This document shows positions 1 to 12,600 of a DNA stretch of 64,000 nucleotides, in pieces. How positions within the stretch are numbered: the first letter of the stretch is position 1; each line of letters starts with the position of its first letter. A model generated the notes under the pieces. That model saw nothing but the letters and a program-made list of their open reading frames with translations, had not been told where the DNA came from and made no database searches. The DNA lies in contig JAJEKV010000018.1 in NCBI GenBank assembly GCA_021234155.1, positions 20,447,252 through 20,511,251 of the forward strand. The letters run 5' to 3'. Source of the stretch: Isoetes taiwanensis. Taxonomy: Eukaryota > Streptophyta > Lycopodiopsida > Isoetales > Isoetaceae. The translations under genes and the position numbers were made by a program.

Positions 1-600
1 TACTGTATCGATGTTTTCATGATGTTTACTGGTATTTCATAGATAAAGGTCTATATAATCGTTTGTGGTTTCCGTCTAAATCATCCAAAATCCAAGATCC
101 AGACTCTATATGTAACCATTCCGTTCATATATAAATAACCATTTTTGGTTTCTCAATATCCATCTTTTGTTCTTATCGACATCTGCCCCGAATCGCTTCA
201 CAACTAATTTCATAATTGTAAAAACTTTCGACAAATTTACTGCACAATTATTGGCTTCATGTATATGGCAGCAGGAAAACAAATTGGAAAAAATTCATTA
301 CAAAGCTTGTACAAAGTCTATGAATTTATAATTCCCTGTTCATCTATATGGTATTCGTCCTTAGCTCCAATCTTCAAAAATGTACTTTCACAATGAGATC
401 CGCCGTGGCAAAGCTTCCTATGGTCATGGTTGGAATGTGTACTGATAAGTAATCCTAAATCCAGGACGGCCAAGGCAGCGGCTTCTACTTTGCCTCTTTG
501 TATGCCTTATGGAAAAAATTCAACGCTCTTCATTGAATTAAAGCCACTATTCATTAGAGATATACCGTTGAGCTTGGCCGTATACAAATTGAAACTGCCG

Positions 601-788
601 TTTATTAAAAATCAATCGAAAACAGGGATACATACTCGGTTTCCCTCGGAAAGCATTGGAAATTTCTAACGCATCAACTATAAAGATCCCTCCCTTTATT
701 AGAAATCAATGAAAACAGGAATACATACTCGGTTTCCCTCATAGGACATAGCAAATTTCTAAGGTATCAGCTATAAAAATCCCTCAAG
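601..788. repeat. 94-bp tandem duplication
   Basis: Two adjacent diverged copies of about 94 bp (601-694 and 695-788) each contain TACTCGGTTTCCCTC. The rest of 1-1250 is AT-rich and holds no coding region that I recognise. Confidence 0.75.
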
Positions 789-1909
789 AGCAAAAAGCGG
801 CAATTCGCCCATCTACCAGTAACTTGGCCCAAGAAATAATAGCCCCATTCCATATCGACCACAGATAGTTCTACAAAGACAAACAGAGAAAAAAAGGGCC
901 CAGCCATGTATCATAAGAACCAACACTAACAGATAGCATGAACCAGCATGCGGACCATAAATAAAGCCATAAAGCTCTCTGTGAAGTCAATTATTCTTCT
1001 CTTAAGCGTCATCGGCAGGAGCTGGGACAAATTGGCAAGCATCGGATTATCCAGGTGACACTGCGATCTCCCTCAGGTAAAATCAGACACGCTTTGTTTT
1101 CCCAAAAGTCAGGTGATTTAATGTCTCTTTTCCTCTTCATGTTTATATTTAACCACGGTGCAGGGTTGATTTAATTTAGTATCTATATTGGTTAATTTAA
1201 TATCTACATTGCTCTTCACGTTTATATTAAACCACATTATGGTTTTGTGTGCATACAGATGCAGCAATTAGAGGAATCCCAAGTTGCCGGTAACTCCCCT
1301 CCGCACCAATTCAATGAATCCAGTGCAGACATCCTCCCAACATCTGACAGGTCCATCAACCCCACTACTGACAGCCTTTCACACCCAAACATACCCACCA
1401 ACAGACAGATATGGCCTTTGGCAGAATTGAACCCTTATCAAGTCAATTACACTATTAGCGCATAACAAACAAAGGTCCATTGCAAACATTCAGCAGACCA
1501 TGTGGAGGGGAAAATTTTCACAATAGTCCTTGCAGACAAGGATGTAAGTTTCCTTCTATTCTTCTTTCAACGGAATTTATAACAAAAATAGTTTTAAGAA
1601 GGTTTTCAACACGTTTACATGCAGGGAACACAAATACAAGCCATAATGTTCAATGATGCAGCAGAAACATTCTACAACATCATCGAACTAGGAAAAGTAA
1701 ATGTTCTCTACCGAAATATTTTATAGAATGGGAAAAAAAAGGAACAGAGAAATAGAACTACACTTCACTATCTTCTGTAATTTTTTCAGGTCTATTATAT
1801 CTCCAAAGGTTCGATCCACCTTGCAAACAAGAAATATTCGAACGTTGACAACGACTATGAGATCACATTGAATATTAGTTCAACCAGACATAGAGAGGTC
1901 TGAGGTACC

Positions 1910-1921
1910 CTTAGTCCCACA
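1910..1921. repeat. LINE target-site duplication, left copy
   Basis: CTTAGTCCCACA occurs here and again at 4985-4996, exactly at the two ends of the LINE. Removing the LINE and one copy rejoins the RPA1-like reading (…EVPLVPQEF…), which supports a target-site duplication. Confidence 0.85.
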
Positions 1922-4900
1922 CAGTTGGGGCATATTATTCTTCTTGGTGATTTCAATGCTCGCATTGCTGAAATGCAAGCTGCTCAACTCATACTTGAGG
2001 ATGTCCGTGACCCTTTATGGATGTCTGCTAATGATACAGTCTTTCCACATTCATCGCCTGATGCTAACAAACCCGTCTCAACATTTGGAAGGGAGCTCAT
2101 CCAGTTGTGTGAAGTCTTTGAGATGGTACTCTGTAATGGCGTAGAGCAATGGCCACACTCTAAAGGTATTACATGCAGACAGGATAGGCAGGGTGGTGGT
2201 ACTAGTGTTGTTGATTATGTCATTTCCCAAGTGCAAGCCTTGGATCTCATTTCAGATTTTCGAATTGGCACAAGGCATAGAGATGAGGAGATAAAATCTG
2301 ATCACTATCCACTTTATTTGTCATTAAAGTGGCAGCTTCCACCTCTTCAACCCATTGCTATCCAGGCTCTCGCCGTGATTCGCTTGACTTATTCTAGATC
2401 TTTTGAATATGAATGTACATTAGCTCCTCAAGGCTTGTAGGTATTTTGGATTACCCAACTCTTCAAGAGCGTAATGCGCATTTTGTCGATGCTTTGCTTA
2501 CTTCGATGTCTCTTGCTTTGGTACACGACTTCGGTGTTGTCGTGCTAGTAGGAAATCCTTTCCTATAAATGCCCGGTTTGATGAAGACTGCAAGTAGCTT
2601 AAAAACAATTAAGAACGATAGTTGAGCCGATCACGTGACATAATGCCATTCGTAATTATAAGTCTGCTTTGAAACGCAAGAAGGCACGCTTTGTTGTTGA
2701 GCATCCGAAGCAAATGTTTGAATTATCGCTACATGAGCCTCTAACCTTCCGGGCGCAAAAATATTATATCGACCACCTCCTACCCTTGGACATATTTCTA
2801 TGCAAAGAATGGGATGAGCGATTGGTCCACTTATATGATCATCCCGGGGTCCTTAATTCTCGCGGCCTCCTTTGGTAGGTGATATTCTTCAATTCACAGA
2901 GGAGGAAGTAAAAAGAAGGATCATGGCATCTATCTAATGGCAAGTCTCCCCGATCTTCAAGGTTTGCAAGCTGAATTGCTTAAATGGGGGTCCGCTATTG
3001 CTTCCAATCATCACTACTCTTTTAAATCAAGCTTTGCAAGAAGGTTTGCCGTAAACTTGGGTCACAAGAAGGTCGCACTAATTTACAAAGCGGTGATAAG
3101 TATGACCCTTCTAATTATCGCATGATCATGGTAAGTTCCATATTTTCAAAGCTCTTAGCCAGCCTTCTAATGAGAAGCAGCTTGACATCATGGACGTAAC
3201 ATACCGGGTGTACGCGTCTTTGTAGGACGGACGTGCTTTTAAATCCATGCCATTCTACAATAGACCATATTTTCACATTAAGCATGCTTATTGAACATAG
3301 TCAAGTTTGAAACAAGACCTCTATATATGCTTTGTGGATTTTACTTACGCTTTTGATACAAGACCATCGCGAGCTTCTTTAGCAAAGGTGCTTGCAGCAC
3401 TTGGGGTTCCACAAGATCTTCAAAATGCAATTTATCGGCTCTATGAAAGGGTTTTTGCTAAATTTCCAAAGATCGTGTACTCAAATCACTAGCAATATTG
3501 GAGTTCGCCGTGGTTGCCCTTTATCTCCTACACTCTTTGGCTTGTACATTGATCAATTGGAAGAATGGCTTGATAATCATGGCGGCGGAGGTCCACATTT
3601 GGCACACTATATCATTAGGCAACTTATGTATGCCGATGATGTTTCACTTCTTGCACATACCGGCTAGTATGCAAAGAACATTTACATGCTCCGCACAGTT
3701 TTTGTGAGAACACAGTTCAAGCGTGTTAATCTCCAAAAGACCAAGCTTTTGGTAGTTCAATCTTCTCGTCACAATGTTCCCACTATGCACTATGATAGCC
3801 GCTGTTGAAGTTGTAGATAGCTACAAGTATCTTGGTGTAGAATTCTATAAGAACACACTTTGGGAACAAAGGTATTACCAAGCGGGTGGTCACTGGATGG
3901 AGAGCACTCTATGCAATGCAAAACAATTGTTTTCGCACGTAAATTCATGATTGGCCACGGAAAGCCCACTTGTTTCGGGCTTTGATAGAGCCCTGCTTTT
4001 ACTTGTATGGTTCTCAAGTGTGGGGCCCCGCCATTAGTGCTAGTGCTTGGGAGAGCTTGAGCGGGTGCAAAAGTCCTTTCTCACTTCCAAATTTCTGAGT
4101 TAAAACAACGGTGCCCTATGCTATTCTTTTACAAGAGACGGGTTTTTGGCCTCTTCAACATTCTGCCATGAAGCGTCATCTCCACTATATCTGCAAGGTG
4201 CACCACATGGATGATGTTAGGTATCTTGTTCTTGCACTTGCCATGGTCAATCTCCTCGCTTGAAATGATGTTGGAAAGAGCATTGTACTACATGGTTTGT
4301 CTGCTATCGGGGTAAACTGCAAAGCACCGCCTGATGCTTGCCGCTTCGATCCCGAAGCTTTTGCAACAATATCTCAATGGTCATTTTTCTCAAAAGATAT
4401 GGGACGCAGTTACTTTGGCCCAAGTGAAAACTGGTCATTATCATGCACACATAAATCCCACCTTGACACCAGGGCACCAAGCTTATTTGCTTGCTTCATT
4501 GTCCAGGAACAAGCTTGTAGCTATTGCATCAATTCGCACGGGGTTCCACAGGCTACGGATTGAGATAGGTAGATGAGAGCGGCCGCAATTGCCGCGAGAA
4601 GCGAGACTATGTGCCTGTTGCCAGTTACAGGTTATTGAAGATGAAAGCCATACTCTTCTGAGTTGCCCTGCTTTTGAGATAGTCCGAAATCATTTTTTGA
4701 CCTTAGCATTCCATTCCACGCTTCCACAACTTCTCAGAGCACCATCTGTGCATGACTTGACATTATACATACTTGAAGTTCTAGATAAACGTCTGCACTT
4801 ACTGAGCCCTCAGTAGTCATTATCTCCGCTTGTCTAGTATCATCATTACTGCAAAGGTTTTTCCCTTGAAAACCTTTTGAGGCAGGGTTTTTTAATCCTA

Positions 4901-4984
4901 GTAGTAATGATTGTACTAGCCCATTGTATGGGTCCCATGACCTATTGGTCTCCGTGGACGTTAAAAAATCTATTCTATTCTATT
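1922..4984 (+). mobile_element. 5'-truncated LINE (family A), APE endonuclease and reverse transcriptase, pseudogenised
   Basis: A non-LTR retrotransposon copies its RNA into DNA at a nicked target. The element opens inside the apurinic-type endonuclease (GHIILLGDFNAR at 1925, then VVDYVIS and SDHYPLYLSL by 2330). Reverse transcriptase pieces follow: FVDFTYAFD near 3330, GVRRGCPLSPTLFGLYID near 3500, and the catalytic QLMYADDVSLL near 3625. The C-terminal cysteine knuckle is CACCQ…H…CP near 4605-4670. Many stops and frameshifts break the ORF. The 3' UTR has a hairpin and ends in a TTCTA-type pentamer tail instead of poly(A). Target duplications of 12 bp flank it (1910-1921, 4985-4996). The endonuclease start is missing, so this is a 5'-truncated insertion. 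A second copy lies at 37662-38935. Confidence 0.93.
4852..4984 (+). other. LINE-A 3' end: double-hairpin motif plus pentamer tail
   Basis: AAGGTTTT and AAAACCTT pair around a 7-nt loop (4856-4878). The same AAAACC strand can instead pair with GGGTTTT just downstream. GGGTCCCATGACC and a TTCTA tail follow. Related 3' ends occur at 27060, 37662 (minus), 42000 (3' part only) and 58050 (minus). Such 3' structures are usually recognised by the element's own reverse transcriptase; that role is inferred here. Confidence 0.8.
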
Positions 4985-4996
4985 CTTAGTCCCACA
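4985..4996. repeat. LINE target-site duplication, right copy
   Basis: Second copy of CTTAGTCCCACA, immediately after the LINE tail; matches 1910-1921. Confidence 0.85.
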
Positions 4997-5261
4997 AGAG
5001 TTCACTAAATTAGACCAATTGGCGCCATACATCAATTCACGAACTCCAATTAGTAAGATCTATCTCCCATCCTACAATCATATACTAGATATAATATTCA
5101 AGCTGCCACTTTCAGATGTCATTGGAGTCCTGTCTAGCGTATCCACAACAGGCGTCGTTCGAAGAAAGCTAGACAACAGAGAAGTTCCAAAACGAGACAT
5201 AACAATTCTTGATGAAAGGTATTCCAATAGAACACGTATAAGAGAAATTTGTTCTTTATAT

Positions 5262-5300
5262 CTAACTAGTAACGGGTGCCCGGCGTTGCCGGGCATAGGT
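5262..5300 (-). mobile_element. Helitron-like terminus
   Basis: Read on the minus strand, the sequence has a GC-rich hairpin (TGCCCGGC, loop, GCCGGGCA), about ten bases, then CTAG followed by T. That is the layout of a Helitron 3' end, inserted between A and T. The body would extend to higher coordinates, but I could not find its other end. Next to the RPA1-like pseudogene this is suggestive, not proven. Confidence 0.5.
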
Positions 5301-6497
5301 ACCAATATAAGTTAATGCGAAGCATTGGCTGGATGGACTGGTGATTTTAGAGAAGATGAACAAATTAGATATTGAGATGTATATGATGTGGTTGAAGTAG
5401 GAAATTGCCAGATGATACTACTTAATACCTGTTAGAGAGAAGCTTTGCCTTTATATAGCGAGCTTTAAAAAGTAGTTCTACAAGGTTATGACCAAACGAC
5501 TCGCTACATCGTGTATAAGAAAACATGAATACCTTTCACGTCTTGCAAATTTGTATGTTGTGATTTTTGCAACAATGTCCTACATGCGGGGTTTAGCTAC
5601 ATGTTAGTAGGCAAGGATGTAAAAATACCCAAAGAAGTGTTTCTTTAATTGGTTTGTTCATCGTACGCAAAATTATGGCTAAGATTCCACGTATAACTCA
5701 AGGTTGATATAGAGTCGAGTTTAGCGATGATTGTTATGTAAAACTTTAAGTCAAGTTGTGAGGGTTTGGCATATTACGTGAATTGTGTATTTGGTTGTAA
5801 CATAAAGCATATGTTTTATTGGCATTAAAGGTGCAATTTAGTTCTTTAATAGTAGACATTTTGATGATGAGTTACTCCTTTAGAGGCATGACATTGCAAA
5901 GTATATATGAGACCGATTTTTCTTTGTAATGCATAGGTTGATGTTTGCTCACACATTTTGATAGTTTTTCTTGAACATATTACCCAATTCAAGGCGTTCT
6001 ATAATACCTTGCCAAATTTGAAAGATGGCAAAGAGGCTTTTTGGCATGGTTTTTATATGATTTCATGGGCGTATTGCACGAGGCATACTAATCAGTATAT
6101 CTAGAGTGCACACTGGATTCTCATATTTGAATGGCATTTTATCTATGGTTTTGCAATGGTTTTGCCTTGCATGTTTTTGTTCCTTAAAAACTTAATTAAT
6201 TTAATTTTATGAAAGGCCATGCAAGCAACGAGGCATATAACTTTAGGGTTCGTCTTTAGGGTTCGTGGCTAGATTAGTAGCTGTGGCAGGTTGCAAAGGT
6301 GTCGATGGCGTGTTTCGCATCACGAGACCATGATGCGTCGTGCTCCTTTTGCGTAGATGCTTCTACCGATTATCTTTGCTCTAATTTATTCTTTTACCAA
6401 ATTCTCCTGCTTTCCCTAAACCGTGTTCGCATGAAGCTACATATTCGATGTAGTGAATACCTGATTCTACCATTGCTCTGAGTTCTCGTCCCCCCAC
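5301..6497. other. No recognised feature
   Basis: AT-rich sequence without a convincing ORF or repeat. Two TTTAGGG units near 6242-6265 are too few to call a telomeric repeat. Confidence 0.6.
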
Positions 6498-6785
6498 TTG
6501 TCGTTCTTTTGCCTCGACCAAGGGCCGAAGTTGAGAAATGAAAAAAGGGAAGAGCTTAAATCCTCCCCAGAAACCCCGGAAGGAAACAGCTTGATGACTT
6601 GTGTACCTGTCGCTCCCTTGAAACATAAGCGTATAAATTGGGAGGATGAATTAAACATTGGGAAGCTTGCCAATCCAGGTATACAATGGTGGGGAATCAG
6701 AACTTTCCTTGGCAGGGATGAAGAGAAGATAGCTCAGTCATTATATTCGGCATTAAGAGCGGAGTATCCTGATGAAGAGTTTGAG
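6498..6785 (+). CDS. Exon-like ORF, unrecognised protein
   Basis: About 96 residues of ordinary globular composition, including LKHKRINWEDELNIG, GIQWWGIRTFLGR and ALRAEYPDEEFE. The block stops exactly at a GT donor (GAG|GTAATA), which argues for a real or formerly real exon. A second coding-like stretch (LASFGLDLRSDALHRAKTE) lies near 7100-7160 in another frame and could be a later exon or an unrelated relic. I do not recognise the family. No convincing start or 3' exons were found, so a gene fragment is as likely as a live gene. Confidence 0.4.
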
Positions 6786-7141
6786 GTAATATTGATATTA
6801 TTAAGTTTAACTCGGACGGCTTGGTTCAACGACCCATGCATTATCAGAGTTAACTTGTTTTTCTAAAGGATTGAAAAATGTGCTTCAGAGGCTTTGTGGG
6901 CTAATCAAATATCTTTTCTTAACGAAAATCCGTGCACCTTGCATCAGAGTTCGGTGTATTTTTTAGATGGTTGCAAGTCTGCCTTAGGTTTTGTAGGCTA
7001 ACTAGACGCATGAGTATTGAAAACAATTGAGTTTAAACACTGTGATTTTGATTGTGTTTGTGTCTCTGAGCCATTAGAGTTCTTTCTCTAAGGTTTAGGT
7101 GGCTTATACCTTAGCATCCTTTGGGCTGGATTTGAGATCTG

Positions 7142-7729
7142 ATGCTCTACACAGAGCTAAGACCGAGGCAATTAAAACATGTAAGACTGGACACCATTCC
7201 CTCGAATTCGGCATTCTTGATGATGCTAACACAAGTATTTGAACGGGCCAGTTTACAAAAGACTAAAATTGTGAAAGCAGCCACGTATCTTCCCTTGCTT
7301 GTGGTCTGGATGCGTTGCTTGTGGTCTGCATGCGAACTGTGGCCGATAAATTCAAGCTTCCAAATGCCAAGTTCTGGCCAGGCTCTGCAGCAGCTCTGCT
7401 CTTTAATTGGCACCTTCCCCAAATCTCTAAGCATGTCCATCTGCCTATAACTGCTGGTACTGTATTTCTTCCTGGTTTTTCTTTTTCCAGTCTTCAAGTG
7501 TAACTTTATTTTTTTTTTCCTGGTTGTAGATGATATGAGCAGGAATGAAATCCCAGTACATACAAAAGGCATTCTTCCACTTCTCCTAGAGGACATTCCT
7601 TACACTTTCAATGGTCCACCTCCCTTCCCATCTTACTTTGAGGAAATTTACACAATTACCTTGGAAGCCCCAACTTGGATATTTACAGGAAGCAAAAAGA
7701 TTGAAATCCCCCAAAAATATCGAATATAG
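7142..7729 (+). pseudogene. UDP-glycosyltransferase (UGT) fragment, frameshifted
   Basis: Plant UGTs transfer sugars from UDP-sugars to small molecules. The stretch resembles the middle of the N-terminal domain: TIPSNSAFLMMLTQVFERAS near 7190, then VADKFKLPNAKFWPGSAAALLF near 7330, the well-known family signature (usually FWPGSA). A 73-bp intron (7457-7529, GT-AG) joins in phase to DDMSRNEIPVHTKGILPLLLEDIP. A short tandem duplication of CTTGTGGTCTG near 7297-7325 shifts the frame just before VADKF. The catalytic N-terminal part and the whole UDP-sugar-binding PSPG domain are absent. It is a dead fragment ending about 95 bp before a large inverted-repeat element. Confidence 0.65.
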
Positions 7730-7823
7730 CATCTATTTTACATTTTTACACTATACAATGCTAGGAGCAACACTAGCCAACATGGAGCATATATGCATGG
7801 ATATCAGATGCACATATGCTTTT

Positions 7824-9618
7824 GTTAGGCCCAAAATTTTTTTTAGTATAACAACCAACACATAACTATCATTAACATTAATTAACACAAACCATTGGGT
7901 CCAACACTTTTAAATTAAAATCCCCCTTAAACCCCCTTTGGTTTGGGTGCATATTCACACGGAAGGTGATGTAGGGCAGCGAGAGCCCTTATAATTACGT
8001 TTTGCACGTACAAAATTAACACCATATAGTATATTGCCTGAAATCTTATAGTATTTTGCAAATCTTGTTATACAGTATAACAAATTCTGTACATCCATAC
8101 CCCACAAACGAGGAACTTTGTGTACGGTGTAGATTAAGGAATAAGGGGCGAATATGTGAATTGTAATAGTTATGGTACATAATGATAGGTATGGATGTCC
8201 ATCACAATACAAAAAGTTTAATTGACTCTAATACAATATATGCATTCACCATAACTGAGTTGGAGGACGTCAACCAATGATGACATTAATAGTACATGGA
8301 ATGTATTAATTTCAATCGCTCAAAACTATTTTTGCAAAGAGAAATCATTTTATAGTTACAGATACCACATCACAACACATGTGCCATACTGCTTATTAGA
8401 TTGCATACGTTGGAATAAATAGTTTGCATTTGGGTCTAGCATTTGTTTATCTTAAAGCATGTTAGAGTAATCTACATATTATACCCTGCGCAAAGTTAAA
8501 GCACAATTTTATTATTATGAAAATTGATTTTTTTTCCCATTTTCTATCATTTATTCTCCAGATAAGTGTGTGAGTCTCTCATTCTCCTCTATGTTTGCTA
8601 AAAGAATATGGCACACTATCTTGATGTCATGTTCACCCATAAAATTTAGACATATATAAGTTGGTTTATCAATTGGGAGCAATTAGAGATTTAGCATTTC
8701 TTTTAGCCATATTTTTTATTGCTTTTAACCATCATTGCTCATACAGGAACTTTTGTTCTGAACTCCAAATAGCAGCATGCATGGTCATTTTAGGATGGAG
8801 ATTCATCATAAGTTGTAATCAAATGTTGCTCTTTGAAAATATGTTCTGAACTCTTGTGAAGAAACTCATATAAAATTCTTAGATAAGGGGATTGGTCCTG
8901 CCAGAAAATGACATACCTGTAAATGCTATTAACCACGTTTCCAGCTTATCAACACCTTCATTAGGTGGTCCATGGAAAATCTAGAAAGCCAAAAAAGCAC
9001 ATACCTGTAAATGTTGACCACCTTTGCATCTTATTACCACCTTCATTAGATGGTGCCAAACAATAAATAACTTGTAGTAGTGCCACATGCATGTTGGCAC
9101 AATAGAGTACGTAGATTTCATTGATGGTATGCCGCTCTTGGCAACCTGTTTCTACAATCACTCCGTCATTATAAGGAATAGGGGCCCATTTAGAGCCTAA
9201 GAATTGTACAATCACTCGTCATTATAGGGAATAGGGGCCCATTTGGAGCCCAAGAATTTGAGCCTGTGGTCACTGCAGAGCCTTCGAAAGTATCGCGATC
9301 CTCGTAAATGGCGATCCTCGTTTGTGGGGTATGCATGTACAAGTTTTTATATACTGTATATTAAGGTTTGTAAAATACTATAAGGTTTGAGAGAATGTAC
9401 TTAATGGTGTTAATTTTATACATATATTGTAAATATATTTTGGGGGCTCTCGCTGCCCTACGTAACCCCCCCGTGTGAATATGCACCCAAACCAGAGGGG
9501 GTTTAAGGGGGATTTTAATTTAAATGTGTTAAATGCAATGGTTTGTGTTAATAATGTTAATGGTAGTTGTGTGTTAATTGTTATATTAAAAAAAATTTTG
9601 GGCCCTTCGGGCCCTAAC
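7824..9618. mobile_element. 1.8-kb element with about 300-bp terminal inverted repeats
   Basis: 7824-8113 and 9315-9618 are inverted copies of each other with moderate divergence. The outer ends read GTTAGG…CCCAAAATTTTTTTTA on the left and its complement ending GGGCCCTAAC on the right, where an extra GGGCCCGAAGGG-like insertion sits. The interior has no transposase. Long inverted ends without coding capacity fit a non-autonomous Mutator-type or foldback DNA transposon. I could not see a target-site duplication, so the superfamily is open. Confidence 0.8.
8905..9260. repeat. Short internal duplications inside the inverted-repeat element
   Basis: CATACCTGTAAATG with a following CACCTTCATTAG occurs near 8910-8967 and 9001-9054. 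The GGAATAGGGGCCCATTT block occurs near 9174-9195 and 9227-9246. These are local tandem duplications. Confidence 0.7.
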
Positions 9619-12600
9619 TAAAACAAACATAGGCAAACTTCATGGGCCTAAACATTAATTACTAAAAAGCACAATAACATCAAGACAAACAAATTATTTC
9701 TATTGCAAACAACTATGAGTACATTTTGTGCAATCAATATTTAGCATTATATTCATTATCTATAATCTGAATATTGCAATACAAGAATCATGTAAACTAT
9801 TGTAAACTACACATTTCATGCATATGCTACTGCATATGGTAGCATGTGCTAGTATCAATGCAAGCCTGTTTTGCCCCAGAAGCACATAATCTGTAACATC
9901 TGGTGCAAGATCTCCAACAAATATGGAATGATTTGGACCGGAATCACCACGCCTGTCCTCTATGCCAAAATGTTGACCTAGACCTTAAGCATGGAACTTT
10001 CTTTGCAAAGTCGGGGCATTTTGTTTGGGTGATTGAAACTTAAGTGAATAATTTTGCTATCTGCTGAAGAGAATATTGCTACTAAACACATTAAAAACTA
10101 GAGTATGCTAAGTATGAGAGCTTAGCTAGATTTTAAATACTCGGAAAGAGAGACCGAATAGAACTAGTTGCAAGTGGTATTTGAATAATAGAAAGTCCGT
10201 CACGGGTCGCCATCGCCATAGCCAATAGAATAGCCATAGCCATGGCCACTACTTAGCCAAGAAGCTCCTACGTTCCATTCCACGACCTCGATCGTCGCCA
10301 TGGGGGTCGCCGGCTCCTAACCTAGACAAACTATGCCGATTTTGTGGCCTGGACCGGCTCTCTCTTCTTCGCGCGACATGAAACGCCTCAAAAAGCTTTG
10401 GACGAAAATGCACCGGAGAAAGATTTGCGTATCCTTGTCCGTGATATGCGGGATCATATCGAGCGGTATTTTTCTCACAAGAAATCAAGTTAGTAGGGAT
10501 GTGCTCAAAGTTTTGTCAGCCGGAATGGGAGACTAATTTGGAGAAATTTCATGTGGATTGGGGTTTTTAGGCCCGCATAATTTTTCAATTGCTTTATGCT
10601 CAAGCGGGGCAAGAGCTAGAGACCGGGCTAGCTAGTATATTACAAGGAATAGATATTACAACTCGCTAGTCTTTCTGCAGAGCGATGCAAAGAATTAATG
10701 ACTTGCAAGTGAAGGTGAATGAGGAAGAAGGAAATTTATCTCATCGGATGGAGAAGATCCAGACTCCGTGAGTTAATGAGCCATTTCTTTCTCCCGCAAA
10801 AGCTTCATACCTGAGTGTCAAGTATTCTAAGGATGCTAAAGATTAAAACAGGCTATTTTAAATAACCATGCCCTCTTCTTTCCTATTCTCGCCATGAATG
10901 CCGGTTATAAGGACAGCTTATAAGGAAATCAAGAAAATGCACCCGATTCAACCGCTTTGTATTTGCAAGTTCTATAACCCCGACGGGTAGTTGCCCTCTG
11001 GATCCGGCTTTTACGGCAGAAATGACACATGGTTCATAGAAAACAAAACCATTCTTGTAATTTTTTCGTATTTTGGAGACAAGATAAAGTGACACATTCA
11101 AATCTTTGTGTCTATAATTCCTTCAAAGAAAACATCAAAGCCCGCAAGAATCCAAAAATCCCTTTGCATTGGAGTAACTCGCCCTTGTGTCCTCCAAAAA
11201 AGCAGATTTGAACGGAGGCCTTTTTCTGCATCGAACTATGGCAAAGCATGGCAAGAAACAGTCACGGCTTGTGCCCGCCCTTGACCTTGAGATGAGCAAC
11301 CGGCATTACCAATCGCATACGAGGGTGAGGAATAGAGATGCTAAGGCAAAGAATCAAGCGAGGGTAAGCCCGAGAAAACAAAGATTCCTTTTGCATGATG
11401 CTTCCAATCGCTCCCCGTTGTCTTGGGGGCATTTCTGCGCTTTGCAACTCCGTGGAGGGAAGATCGAAAGATAGCAACCCAAAAAAGATAGAAGCGGGGA
11501 AGGAAGCGGAGATCATGATTGAATATAGAAGCGGCTGGAAGAAACACATTGCCCTGAGAGGCTTGCATGTTCAGCCCCTAAAATAAAAAGAGGGCTTTTG
11601 TTGTGAGCCCTTGGATGTTGGACCATTGAAAAAAAAAAAGCTAAATCAACGACTAAGAAATGGTGCACTCTAGATGTACGCATTAGTACATCCATTCGAA
11701 TACGCCATGAAATCTTAGGAAAACCTTTGTGAAAAGCGTACAAAAACACAAAAGAAACCCCCTGTTATTATGCTACATATTGGTAATCAGACTCTATGAT
11801 AATATAGATCCAGTGAACATGAATTAATGATTGGTTTGGTATGCTTCACTGGGCGGGAATGAAGATCAGGTTTTTTGGCTCTGTAGATTGGATTAGTTCT
11901 CGACTCAAGCTTTTTCATCACTCTTTGATCATACTTTCCATGTGTTTGCGACAAAAACATGCTATAAGCAAATGACCTCAAAGATGGTCTTTGTGCCATT
12001 TTTTCTGCAGGATCGATTTGATTACCCTGTAAGGATGGAGTCTAAACATGAAGCTTCTGCTCAACCAGGTAATTGCTTCAATCTATTTGCAGGCACATAT
12101 AAAATCTACATGTTCTAATTGCCAATTAGAAAAGGGATTTTTAGTTTATTTGTTGCTATTCAAGTCCTCAAGCTGGCGTTTCTCAATTTCCTTTTGCATG
12201 ACGGATTATTGTGTTCAAGTAAATATGAGCAACTTTGCTATGGTGGATTATTGGGCTTTAATAAATATGAGCGACCTGGACAGAATGGAATCACAGCTCG
12301 ATTTCTTGATTCGGCAATGGTTTCATATCAGAGCACTTCTTTCAAGCTCCAGAAACTGTAGCCTTAAGCTTTGGGCATGTCCACCATCCTGTGTGCCTCT
12401 GTATATTTATTTTCTAGCACTACTAGAAAAAAATTCTCCAGGGACGAATATGTTCGCTACAGCTTTTTTGCTCTAGCTGCAAATCAACCAAAGCCCTAGC
12501 TGCTACAATCTGTGTTTTTCTACAGTTTCATGCTGGGCCTATAGTTTCTTGTATAATCATTTGTTGGTGCTTTAGCTGTTCGATTTTCCATATTAAAACT

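Larger units (their letters stand above)
1259..5230 (+). pseudogene. RPA1-like (replication protein A large subunit) gene, broken and split by a LINE
   Basis: RPA1 is the large subunit of the single-stranded-DNA-binding RPA complex. Exon-like blocks in the right order resemble it. The block at 1259-1543 contains WPLAELNPYQ, the usual start of DNA-binding domain A, and ends near ADKD before a GT donor. The block at 1625-1696 contains AIMFNDAAETFY. The block from 1790 contains VYYISKGSIHLANKKYS. After the LINE, 4997-5230 continues with PYINSRTP and DVIGVLSSVSTTGVVRRKLD, then PKRDITILD, as in domain B. Frameshifts near 1465 and 1903, plus the 3-kb LINE insertion at 1922-4984, make it non-functional. 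Plant Helitrons often carry RPA1-like ORFs, and a Helitron-like end lies at 5262, so this may be transposon cargo rather than the cellular gene. The family call is firm; its origin is inferred. Confidence 0.8.

Noticed and set aside
6242-6265. Telomere-type TTTAGGG units
   Set aside because: Only two units; too few for an interstitial telomere array.
12048-12476. 142-codon ORF
   Set aside because: Composition rich in Cys/Ser/Leu without motif; looks like a chance ORF.
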